From Argopecten irradians (taxonomy: Eukaryota; Mollusca; Bivalvia; Pectinida; Pectinidae): a stretch of DNA of 64,000 nucleotides. The translations under genes and the position numbers were made by a program. Location: assembly GCF_041381155.1 (NCBI RefSeq), contig NC_091147.1, positions 30,291,349 to 30,355,348 on the forward strand. The letters are read 5' to 3'. Of the stretch, positions 35,000 through 44,808 are shown one piece after another. Numbering within the stretch: the stretch's first letter is position 1; each line of letters begins with the position of its first letter. The notes under the pieces were generated by a model, which worked only from the letters and a program-made list of their open reading frames with translations, had not been told where the DNA came from and did not search any database.

Positions 35000-36699
35000 T
35001 TTGATATACATGTACATATACACTTACAATCTAATACGAACATTTTCAGTAAAAAAATATGTCTTTGGTGTGACACAATTTGTTAATAAATGTGTATGCT
35101 TTGAAAGTGTGACATTTAGAATTAATAATGTAGACTCCTTCCGTTTTCAAGTGTCATCCTGAGAATATCCATACTCCATCCGTTTCTACCTGTGACCCTA
35201 GCAATATGCAGACTCCTCACATTTGCATTTGCACCGGCTTTGATCTTCATCATATAAATGTTTGCACATTATATAAAGAAGGTTGCACATCATATAAAGA
35301 AGTGTGTACAGAATTTAAAGAAATTTGTACCGAATATAAAGTTTAATTTTAGCTACATGATATAAAGGAAAAGGCATCGAATATCTCGATATGACGACGG
35401 AGAATAATGGTAAATGTATTGAATATAACCACGGAATCACCGAATATAAAGATAAAAGCACTGCAGATATACATGTAAAAGGATGTATATATGTTGTTAT
35501 CCCGCCCTGGTAGAATAAATAATAAACCAGACCGTAGCCCGAGGTCATTATTTTAAATTATACCAGGGCGGTATAACACCATATGAACCGAAACTGAGGT
35601 CCTTATTTTTTGTACTAGATATGTATTTTCACTGGCAAGTATGAAACCATTCTCTAATGTGCATGTTAGTTACAAGAAAAAGCATTGACCATAGGACACC
35701 ACCCTGAAGAACGCAATGTTTGCGTAATGTAAGTTGAGTTGCTGTTATTGACTTTGCATTCGGATCATATTAACACAGGTCAATTACACTTGAATGCCAA
35801 GCCTCCCTTAACCACAAATTGATCGCTTTGAGAAAGATTATAATATAATTATGATATTCGTTTCGGAAACTGGACACATGTGTTGTGTATTAGGAATTTC
35901 TAGACCCAGAAATACTCTAATTGTGTACTTTTCTTTTGCAAGAGTTCCATTAAAATTGATATCCCCTGGAAGTATCTATGCTCCAGCATTTGTATACTAT
36001 TGTATGAATTACTGTAGTCAAGTTACACATTCAAACTTCCCAGGGTTAGATCTTACTGTATTACTGTACAATATATAAATTTTATAAAAAAAATATTTAC
36101 ATAATGTGATGCATGCTGATGATCAAAATACATGAACTAATTACCAGAAAGATGGGGCACAATGCCTTATCTGTTCTATAACGCTTTGAACTAAATGAAA
36201 GTTTTTATGATTTTTTCTAATCGTTTTACATCAAATTCTTTATTAGATCTTAAATTAAGATTATTATTTGATGTACTACACACATAATCTATTACAGTAA
36301 TTAGTAATAATAGATCATATTTCGTCTTATCATCCGTGTTCTCTTCAATTCTTCAAATTGAATAATAAGTTTTAACCGATTAATAACACAATATTTTGTA
36401 AAGGAGATTTTACAATATTAAGTTGATATACATGTACATTTGTCCTCTCTGTTACTGTTCATTGTACAAAAATTTTTGTTCTGTGTTCTGACACCATCCT
36501 TTGTTTTGTTAATATTCAATTAATTTAATATTATAATAATTTCCGTTAAGTGTAACACTTTTCAAAAGAGTTAACAATGGGGAAAAATATAATTTTTAAA
36601 CAATTTTGTACATCGAATATCTTACAAACACACCAAATATTCACAAGCACTGACTTCAGTTTTTTTATATTCAAAGATAGGGGCTGTTTCATATTATGA
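35000..36699. other. Non-coding region with a small inverted-repeat element
   Basis: 35240-35460 is a degenerate array of ACATNATATAAAGAAG-like units. 35496-35577 is an 82-bp element with arms GTTATCCCGCCCTGGTA and the complement TACCAGGGCGGTATAAC (one mismatch), probably a MITE. No gene is supported elsewhere. Confidence 0.5.
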
Positions 36700-37053
36700 T
36701 TTGCGCATGTGTAACGAAGGCGACAAGTCGACAACACGACAAGTCGACAACACGACAAGGCGACGACAAGGCGACAACACGACAACTCGACAACACGACA
36801 AGTCGACATTTTACCGCGACAACACGAGATTCTGTACGCGCTAATTAGCGTGTTTGAAATCTCGACTTGTCGTGTTGTCGTCTTGTCATCTTGTCGTCTT
36901 GTCGACTTGTCGCGGTTCGAAAATGCGACAAGTCGACATTTTAACTGTTAAATCTCGGGTTGTCGCAGTTTGAGACCGCGACAACTCGACAAGGCGACAA
37001 CACGACAAGGCGACAACTCAACAAAACGAGATGGCCGTTATCAGCCACCATAT
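36700..37053 (-). mobile_element. CGACAA-rich inverted-repeat element, copy 2 (inverted)
   Basis: The reverse complement of the element at 32303-32668: starts TTGCGCATGTGTAAC, ends CGAGATGGCCGTTATCAGCC. Central palindrome ACGCGCTAATTAGCGTGT at about 36835-36852. Block order is the same, with copy-number differences in the CGACAA units. Two full copies with the same ends define the element. Confidence 0.8.
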
Positions 37054-37234
37054 TATGGTTCACACTAACGTATTCGCAATGAAAATGAAAATCAATACTT
37101 ATATTTACATCCATGACATGGTTTTCTACATCAGGGACGCTATCAACTACGTTAACGTTGGTTGCTATGTTACGTCAACTGCGTTTATGCTCGTTTGAAT
37201 GCAACATGACGTTATTAAGCTCAAGAAGGAAGAG

Positions 37235-37412
37235 ATGTAAATATATAGAGATTGAACAGTGTTTTGATTGCGTTAAAGGTGGTATGAACGCAATGGCATA
37301 CAGACATATTCAATGTAGCGCGTTAGCGCTACATGTAGAATATGTCTGTATCCCATTGCGTTCATACCACCTTTAACGCAATCAAAACACTGTTCAATCT
37401 ATATATTTACAT
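37235..37412. mobile_element. 178-bp palindromic element with conserved 20-bp core
   Basis: Near-perfect palindrome starting ATGTAAATATATAGAG and ending in its complement. The centre TGTAGCGCGTTAGCGCTACA (37314-37333) is itself a perfect stem with a GTTA loop. The same core and related but diverged arms occur twice at 62699-63005. No coding capacity. Confidence 0.85.
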
Positions 37413-38626
37413 AAATAAATCTACCTTTACGTACAATTTAAAACGGTGATGGTTGCTAAGTTGGGTAACTACGGTAGTCAGGATGACCGAAGATATAGTT
37501 CCGATTGTTGAATGTTATAGCTGCAGTTTGGTTTGAAATACAACAATGACACTTTTCAATTATTTTCAACATATATTTTTTTTCATTTGATAATATATAT
37601 TAATAATGTCCATTTCGAATAATATTGAGATAACCAAGGCGGAACGACTACCGGTATGTATCGTTGTCAGGGTAGTGATGCGGTCCGAAGTGTAGCGAGC
37701 CGCCATATTTGATTTTCAACCGAGGAAAGTGACTGTGATAAAGCCTATTGATGGTATGACCGTTGAGCTGCTGAATGTTTGTCATGTATGTATCGTTCTA
37801 AGAATGCGATATACACTAAATTCTTCGCAGTCATGACTTTTATTTTATTGTACGGAGGATAGACAAGTATTTGCGTGTGTGTAGGCCTATTTTGAATGCA
37901 AAGACGGGGCCATTTAAGCTGATGATACTGTTTCGGATAGGCTACCTGTAATGTTTTTTTTCTGGAAACCTGTATATGATCTGTTAACCTATTGTTCGCT
38001 TAGACGCTCCCAGAATTATTCACCGACAATCAGATGTTCTGTATATTTAGGTGAGATGAGTGACCGTACACACATGTAGATCTGACGTAACTATGGGATT
38101 CCCCGAACATTCCTGAGGAAAGCCCCCCGGTTGTAGCCCCGACCAGCGATTCGTTTTGTAGTTTATTACCGTTACAATGCTTGAACACATGTTTTGTTTT
38201 GATGTCAAATACATATTTAATTGGATCTAATAAAAACTCTTTATTGTTATTTTAAAATCCGTCAACTTATGACGCAAAATCTTATCGAAGCGTGAACTAG
38301 AAGTAGTCCGAACCTGCACTGCGTTTGTATTCATACGTCATTGCGTTTACGCTAATTTGAACGCAACTCCCCTCCCGTTGACTATATAGGGGCATATGTA
38401 AATATATCTGTATGACACCATCCCTTTATTAATTTTGCAGAGCCGCAAAAAATAACAGCTTATAATTAGTCTTAATACTACACTTGACATTTCGTTCTAA
38501 ACCATTTAATAAAAAATAAACTGTTAATACATGTATTTATAATTCTGGTCTTATTATATTTCCCGCCAATTTCCGGTGTCGTCCTAATTTTAATAAACAT
38601 TCATATCTTGTTCCGGAAAGGTAGTG
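37413..38626. other. Flank of the palindrome; non-coding
   Basis: GGTTGCTAAGTTGGGTAACTACGGTAGTC (37450-37478) is shared with the flank of the 62.7-kb palindromes (63053-63082). TGCGTTTAYGCTNRTTTGAA plus YGCAAC occurs at about 37178 and 38343. No gene supported. Confidence 0.45.
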
Positions 38627-38955
38627 GCCCTTTAACGACGTCCTCGCTTTGTGTAGATCGAGTCAAAGATTGAAATTTCCACCAATCAAAACGCCTTCAA
38701 CTGTGGGTACATTTATCTAATGACTTTAAGCGTGGAGAATTAGGTAGAATCAGAAAACGTTTGTCCTTCCTAATGTCCATTACGCCCTACTTGTATATAT
38801 CACACAAAACTTAACCATTCTAGATTCTGCTGAGGTAACCAAATATCTTATCCAAAATTTGGCAAAAACGTTTTATCCTTGAAGTCCAGTCCACTTTTGA
38901 AATGCCTTGGTCCATTCATTCCGATATGGACCAAGGCATTTCAAAAGTAGACTGG
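38627..38955 (-). mobile_element. Dispersed element with a terminal 70-bp palindrome, copy 1
   Basis: 38886-38955 is a palindrome: arms CCAGTCCACTTTTGAAATGC and on to CCTTGGTCCAT, with the loop TCATTCCGAT. The adjoining sequence back to CTTTAACGACGTCCTCG (38632) matches the inverse of 51109-51362, apart from an extra segment of about 90 bp here. Two copies in opposite orientation define the repeat. Confidence 0.75.
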
Positions 38956-39899
38956 TGTAACGTTTTTTTCCGTGTGTGCTTATTTTGCCAAACCTTATCT
39001 GATTATCTTTAATCAGAATAAGGAGCACAAAACGTTTTTAGAAGATTCGTCCCAGACTAAGCGTTTCGACCAAAGGCAAAACCAGACTCAAGATGTTCTG
39101 TTTTAAAGATATTTTATGACATAATTTGAAGACATTAAAATACCAATGATGAATCCACCAACTTTTTCTAGTAATTCAAATTATTATGGAGATTTGTCTT
39201 GTCTTTCTTTAGTGTAATAGAACCCATTCCCAGAATTTTCCAATTCTGGTGAAGTAACCATGGTTGCTCTTGGTGAAATATTCTGGTTCTGATAATGACT
39301 ATAGACACTGAAATTTAGATACCACTTATTTTTGGTAAATATACATTAGCAATATGTATAGATGTACTGGTCAATTGGTTTAAAACCATATATAACCAAT
39401 ATTTATTCCTTTAATTTTAGTGATACCGGATCCGGTTTTGTTACCAGTACCGGTTCTGTAACCGATACCGGTTCTCTGTTAACCGTTACCGGTTCCCAAG
39501 TATTTTCAAGGAATTTTTACAAAGTAGATAAATTATATTAATTTCATTATTTAGAAATTGAACAAATACTGGTTATCTGGTAAAAATTACCAATACCATA
39601 AAAATTCCAATAGAGAACTTAATTCTCTAAGATAGTTTTTGTTGGTAACCGATACCGGTTTACCTGAGTTACCATTAAAATATTGGTAAAGAGTAAAACC
39701 ACATATTGGTTCTAATAATAAGAGCAACCTTGGTGTAACAACTAAACCAGGATTGAAAATAAGACTCGTTTCCTATTTCCTTACCATTTCCGATTCGCTG
39801 TCAACCATTATTGTGGTTTTAGATCATTTGCCTTTGATTCCTATCAAGTCTGCGGGCTAAGCTCCGTCTAAGATTGGAATGCCTTGATAGAAGGGAGGC
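38956..39899. other. Non-coding stretch with an ACCGGT motif cluster
   Basis: Between 39420 and 39665 TACCGGTT or close variants occur about six times in imperfect repeats (GATACCGGTTCT, GTTACCGGTTCC). No gene is supported. Confidence 0.4.
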
Positions 39900-40046
39900 A
39901 ACCGCTATTTATACTTTTCGCGGCAGCGCGTGCGATCGACTTCTTCCGGTTTCACGCACAGGAGAGTTCCAACTGTCATTGTTGTTGACGCCTTTCTTCG
40001 TGAGTGGACTATCATTAAAATAACCATCGAAAACTCTTTAAACAAG
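39900..40046 (+). promoter_or_regulatory. Possible promoter and non-coding first exon
   Basis: A TATA-like CGCTATTTATACTTTTCG (39909-39926) precedes a GC-rich patch. The stretch ends in a consensus donor AACAAG|GTAAAT at 40046/40047. There is no ATG in the presumed exon. A matching acceptor TTTGATTTCAG lies at 40550-40560. Support is compositional only. Confidence 0.35.
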
Positions 40047-40560
40047 GTAAATACCTTATGAATCGTTCAATAAGGTTTCCATGTATGTTCCGTTGCCGTA
40101 GTTATTGTATAATTGTCATATTTCACTTCGTTTTTACATCCAAAGCGTAAAGTAAGCAGACTTCCGGGTTTTGGCACCCTGCCAATTTACCGGACAGCTT
40201 CAACTGGATTTGATCTTATTTAATCACTTCAGACTTGTTAATACATTACATCCTGTATATGAGTGAATTAATTACCCCTTTTAACATTTGTCAGATGTAT
40301 TAACTTCTCTTCCGTGGTCAATTATGGTAAATAAACCACATTCGATTTCTGCCATGTTATGTAACATGCGTACCGGTCAAAACCGTTACGTCAGTCATAT
40401 ATTTCGATTCATTCACATTTTGACGACTTTGTCTTTTTATTAAGGGTATCTAATATTCGTAACATTGCCCCATTCCTTGTAAGACATTCGTCCCGAATGT
40501 AACTTTCGAAATATTTGCAATTTTTTGCCACTTAATTGGCAATTAATTTTTGATTTCAGA

Positions 40561-40652
40561 ACGAGGCTGGAGCATGTGCGCACCGCAGACGACATGTTCA
40601 CAGCCGGGCAATTCCCGATTACTTAAATGACTTAGAGGATTTTCTCCAGTAG
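40561..40652 (+). CDS. Possible short terminal exon after the 39.9-kb promoter
   Basis: After acceptor TTTGATTTCAG, one frame reads about 29 residues with the tail IPDYLNDLEDFLQ before TAG at 40650-40652. No start codon upstream in the putative first exon, and no recognised family. Could equally be 5' UTR or chance. Confidence 0.2.
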
Positions 40653-41123
40653 TAACCCATATGCATATAATTCAACAAAGCCATTATGAAATTTGGAAAA
40701 TGAATTTATATGGAGGATTTTCTTTGGATTTTTCCCCCTCAGGCAAGTAAAACTGTAAGTAACAAACAACAATGATTATTAATGTAGTAACATATGTACA
40801 AATTGTCTCAACTCTGAATGATTAAAGTAATGGACATCCAGTTATTTCTGAAGTTAATATTGTAATAAATATGTAGTAATATATTTAATTAAATTTAAAT
40901 TGCTTTATGATATTAAAGTAAAAATATATTTTTCATAATCCATTTTCTTTGATGAATTGATTATTTAAAAGAAAAATATTTGATGTGAATTTGAATAATG
41001 ATGATTATTTAGATATCTACTAATAATAGTTACATTTTGAAATTTGAGTGTCCTTTCTATATGTGATTCTTTAAAAGTCTTAATAAATTTAACATTGATG
41101 ACACTGTCTATGTATTGTCCAGT

Positions 41124-42107
41124 TTACATTTCCTCTAACTGTTGCTTTACAGCGTCCCCTAGGGTGTCGATTTCCAAGTAGTCACACTCGGCCAAAAGTT
41201 CTTTGAGGTGAAAACGGGTGACGGGCAATAGGAGTTCACTATTGGGATTTCTAAGGTAATTTAATATGGTCCTATAATGCTTAGGATCCCTATCCAGAAA
41301 ATATGTGAACACACTCTCCTTATTGTAAGGTTGAACCGTTTTCCCACGGTCATCCATCATCCTTGCCAAGACTGATGTAGGTTCTGTGAGGAGGGTGTTG
41401 GGGCATGTCTCAAAATGAGTCCCTCCCACGTTCAGCATTACTCTCTGACTCTGGTTGACTGCGATGGTGGCCAATTTGGTGTCAATCTTTGAGAGGATCT
41501 TTGTTGGCTCATATCTTACATTTGCACTTGTTTCAGAAACGGCATATTCCTCTAATTCCTCTGAGTCCAATGTTATTGCTAAATCGGCTGGATGCACGGT
41601 GGAGCCACTCACTGATGTCGCCGTACTCTCCACTTTACGGAACTTGTTGTAGACGGCCTTAGGTTTGGTTGGTTTCCTGACGGGGGCACACTCAAGTTCG
41701 ACCACCACGTCCTCTACAGCCTTCCGCTTCAGAGTAAGCTCAGTCGGCTTTCCTCTGTTGGGTTTTGACTGGACCGGAGCAATGACATCCTTAATAGGTT
41801 GCTTAGTCTTGCGGATTCCCTCATCGAAAACTTGAGGCTTCCTAATCACCAGGACGTCCTTATGTCGGTTCTGTTGGAAGGACTCAAACTCTTGTCTTTC
41901 CTCCTCTCCGAATTTCATAGTTTCCCTTTTCACAATATGCAATGGACCTCTAGGACAGCCGGCGTGCTTGGAATCTGGGCGGGAGAATGTCATCTTACAA
42001 ATGGAACATCGGTACCCGAAACCCGAGTGGGAGGATGTCAGGTGCCTTTCGCAGAGCGACCTTTTTCCAAATTCCCTCTCGCATCTAATGCACTGGAATT
42101 CCGTGAC
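41124..42107 (-). CDS. C2H2 zinc-finger + KCTD-like T1/BTB fusion protein (last exon, intact)
   Basis: A 327-codon open exon. Numbering from two codons before the exon, finger 1 is C8-X2-C11-X12-H24-X4-H29 and finger 2 is C36-X2-C39-X10-H50-X2-C53 (C2HC). A basic/proline-containing linker follows (about 85-170), then an acidic patch (DSEELEEY, near 183-190). Residues 224-323 form a T1/BTB domain: VMLNVGGTHFET, FLDRDPKHYRTILNYLR, ELLAECDYLEIDTLG. KCTD-type T1 domains mediate oligomerisation, often to present substrates to cullin-3; zinc fingers bind nucleic acid or protein. The exon begins after a - strand acceptor TTTCTTGATTGCAG (ends 42108), so an upstream exon must supply the start; it is not visible. 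The only such long intact coding exon in the window. Function inferred from domains only. Confidence 0.75.
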   Translation of the reverse strand, partial: VTEFQCIRCEREFGKRSLCERHLTSSHSGFGYRCSICKMTFSRPDSKHAGCPRGPLHIVKRETMKFGEEERQEFESFQQNRHKDVLVIRKPQVFDEGIRKTKQPIKDVIAPVQSKPNRGKPTELTLKRKAVEDVVVELECAPVRKPTKPKAVYNKFRKVESTATSVSGSTVHPADLAITLDSEELEEYAVSETSANVRYEPTKILSKIDTKLATIAVNQSQRVMLNVGGTHFETCPNTLLTEPTSVLARMMDDRGKTVQPYNKESVFTYFLDRDPKHYRTILNYLRNPNSELLLPVTRFHLKELLAECDYLEIDTLGDAVKQQLEEM

Positions 42108-42179
42108 CTGCAATCAAGAAATTAATCTGGTAAACTGCTTGTAACTTACTTAGTATAGTTGTACTTTACAGAGTCATCC

Positions 42180-42808
42180 CCCTTTACCAATTAGGTTTAT
42201 TCTTACCCTCATAGGGTTTAAGATAGTTATGATGAACCACTTTTGGTTTTGATTTGGGACCCTTTTTTACTCTGTATATAGCGTCATTTAATCTGTCTAA
42301 CACTACATATGGACCTTCCCACAGGCAACACAGTTTTGAACCATTTGCTTTCCGTGAATTATATAACCATATTGGATCTCCTTTTTCATACTTGTTGAGA
42401 TTGAGATTCCTATCATGATTCTTCTTCATGTGTGTGGTTGATATTTTTAGTTTTTCACGAGCAAATTCGTGTATTTTGTCTAGCCTTTTTGATAGGTCAT
42501 AATCTGTATGTATTTTGTCTATTTCAGCCTCAACCCTGCCCAGTACAAGATCTACTGGTAGTGTAATTGATCGGCCAAAGATCATTTCATTTGGTGACAC
42601 TCCCAGTGACTCATGATCAGCTGAACGGTATGCCATCATTAGTAGGTAAAGGTATTCGTCCTAATCCTTAAGATTTTTAGAGACAAATGCTGATAGCATA
42701 GACTCAATTGTGCGATTGGCCCGTTCGATCATTCCGTCAGACTGTGGTCTGTATGGGGTTGTACAAGTTTTGTTGATACCGAGTATTTTACAGATTTCCA
42801 TTATTTGT
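42180..42808 (-). pseudogene. Ty3/gypsy integrase C-terminal fragment (second gypsy family)
   Basis: From 42800 leftwards: the third catalytic region TPYRPQSDGMIERANRTIE (near 42730), a TAG/TAA break near 42663, then an open frame with MAYRSADHESLG and the GPY domain LWEGPYVVLDRL, ending at 42184 near YLKPYEG. The first two catalytic Asp regions are missing, lost at the junction with the LINE near 42810. The sequence differs from the Gmr1-like element, so it is another family. Confidence 0.8.
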
Positions 42809-42809
42809 T

Positions 42810-43960
42810 AACCCCTCTACTGTTTTCAATACAAAAAAAATGAGGTAGATATATATCCTTCTTCAAACCATTTTACTCTTGAACGGATTCCAGCAGCTGT
42901 TTTCTTTATAGATGGATTCCAAAATTTGTTGGATATGTTTTGATCTTTCTTTTAAGGTCAGGGTTGGTTTGTAATTTTTGTTCTAGTTTTTTTTTATTTG
43001 ATCTTCCTTAACATTTAACATTTTACTAACAGTAATACAAATATCTTTGATTTTTAATTTTGTTATATCCTACCATTCCTCAAGTGACTCAAATTCTCGC
43101 TTATTATTTTTCTATATGTTCCAAAAATGTGTACAGGCATTTTTAAAAAGAGTACTATCAATTATTTTCCAATAACCTGGACCTTTTTACTGTCATTTAG
43201 ATGTATATTAAATATGGAAAACCATAATGATATGTTTTAGTAAAGGGACAGTATATTCTATCGGTGTTGTTTTAACATTTGCATCAAGATCTATTGAAGT
43301 ATAAAATCTTTATATTCGTGATCTTTTATTGCCCCTTCTAAAGGTAAATGAGTTTTTGTTTGGATACCTCTTTCTCCATGATCTCTTCAATTTCCAATCC
43401 AGTTACCAAATGTTCTAATTCGTCTTTTCCAGAATCATGTTGATCTCTTGTGCTATCTCTATCAAGTACGCAATTAGTTACACAATTGAAATCCTCCCCC
43501 CCCCCCCCCCCCCCCCAATTATTAATTTATTTCCATTGTCCTTATTTTTGGATAATTCCTGTTTCAAATGATAGAAAAAAAGTTTTCTTTTGGTTAGAAT
43601 AGTTCGGTGCATATATATTTACTAATGTCATTAAATGCCCATTGTGCTCAAATGTATGTATAATGTACCTTCCATCTTTGTGTCTCAATATTTCAGTTTG
43701 CTACACCTCTTGAAGCAGATGATCCATTGGACCAATAGATTCCGCTATCCCATTCACCATTCCATTTAAATAAAGATTTATTGTCTCCACAATGAGTTTC
43801 TTGACAGAGGATTATACGAGTTTTAACCTTTCTGAACCTATAAAAAAAATTTGACCGTTTTCTTTGACATTTAACCCATTAGCATTAATTGTCATCAGTT
43901 TTAACTTATCCATACAAAATATTGAATTTTAAATTGTCCACTTACTATTTAAAAACATGA
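42810..43960 (-). pseudogene. L1-like LINE, 5' portion (endonuclease region), - strand
   Basis: On the - strand: an endonuclease-type region (VNIYAPN- and TINANGLN-like pieces, 43550-43900), then a linker, up to the segment at 42820-42960 that encodes KKTAAGIRSRVKWFEEGYI. Many stops and frame changes. A run of 20 C (43498-43517) interrupts it. It overlaps in family with 44290-44810 and 47054-49800. Confidence 0.65.
43498..43517 (+). repeat. C homopolymer of about 20 bases
   Basis: Uninterrupted C run inside the LINE endonuclease region (G run on the coding strand). Either a real expansion or an assembly/polymerase artefact. Confidence 0.9.
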
Positions 43961-44289
43961 TAATAATTAATTGTTCAAAATAACAGATCTATCACTATTT
44001 TGTAATCCGGGTTCCCTTGTCCGTGCTACGTGCATTGAAATGGGCTTTGGCCAAAACTGTTGATGAATTACTGTGGAAAGAAGCATGGCTTCATCATTAA
44101 ATTATAGAAGATGAAGCGCAAATTAACCTTTAAATCTGTCCTTATATATAGAAGGTGCGCCACAGTCATTATAAGTAAAAAGTGAAAACTGTTTCCCCGA
44201 GGTGTTTGTAACGACCACTGAGCTGTTTCCTCGAAGGCGTTTGTAAAACTTATCAAATGCATCTTCACATGGCATATGGATACTTGATA

Positions 44290-44808
44290 GAGATAGCACA
44301 AGATATCAACATGATTCTGAAAAAGACGAATTAGAAGATTTGGTAACTGGATTGGAAATTGAAGATGTATGAATAAGTAGGAATCCAAATAAAAAGTCAT
44401 TTACCTTTAGAAGGGGCAATAAAAGATCCCGAATATATAGATTTTATGCTTCAATAGATCTTGATGCAACTGTTAAAACAACATCGATAGAATACTGTCC
44501 CTTTACTTAAACATATCATTATGGTGTTCTATGTTTAATATACATCTAAATGACAGTAAAAAAGGTCCAGGTTATTGGTTCAAGGTAATTGATAGTACTC
44601 TTTTTTTTAAAAAGCCTTTACAGATTTCTGGAACATATGGAAAAATAATAAGCGAGAATTTGAGTCACTTGAGGAATGGTGGGATATAACAAAATTAAAA
44701 ATCAAAGATATTTGTATTACTGTTAGTAAATGTTAAATGTTTAGGAAGATCAAATAAAAAAAAAACAACTAAAAATTACAAACCAACCCTGACCTTCAAG
44801 TGTACATG
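44290..44808 (+). pseudogene. L1-like LINE segment, + strand (inverted relative to 42.96-43.45 kb)
   Basis: 44295-44808 matches the reverse complement of about 42956-43460 (shared GACAGTAAAAAAGGTCCAGG, GCGAGAATTTGAGTCACTTG, ACCAACCCTGACCTT). It stops exactly where the segment at 47054 resumes, so the two are halves of one + strand copy. Confidence 0.75.

Noticed and set aside
41455..42125. + strand frames opposite the zinc finger-T1 exon
   Set aside because: Antisense shadows; the - strand frame has recognisable domains.
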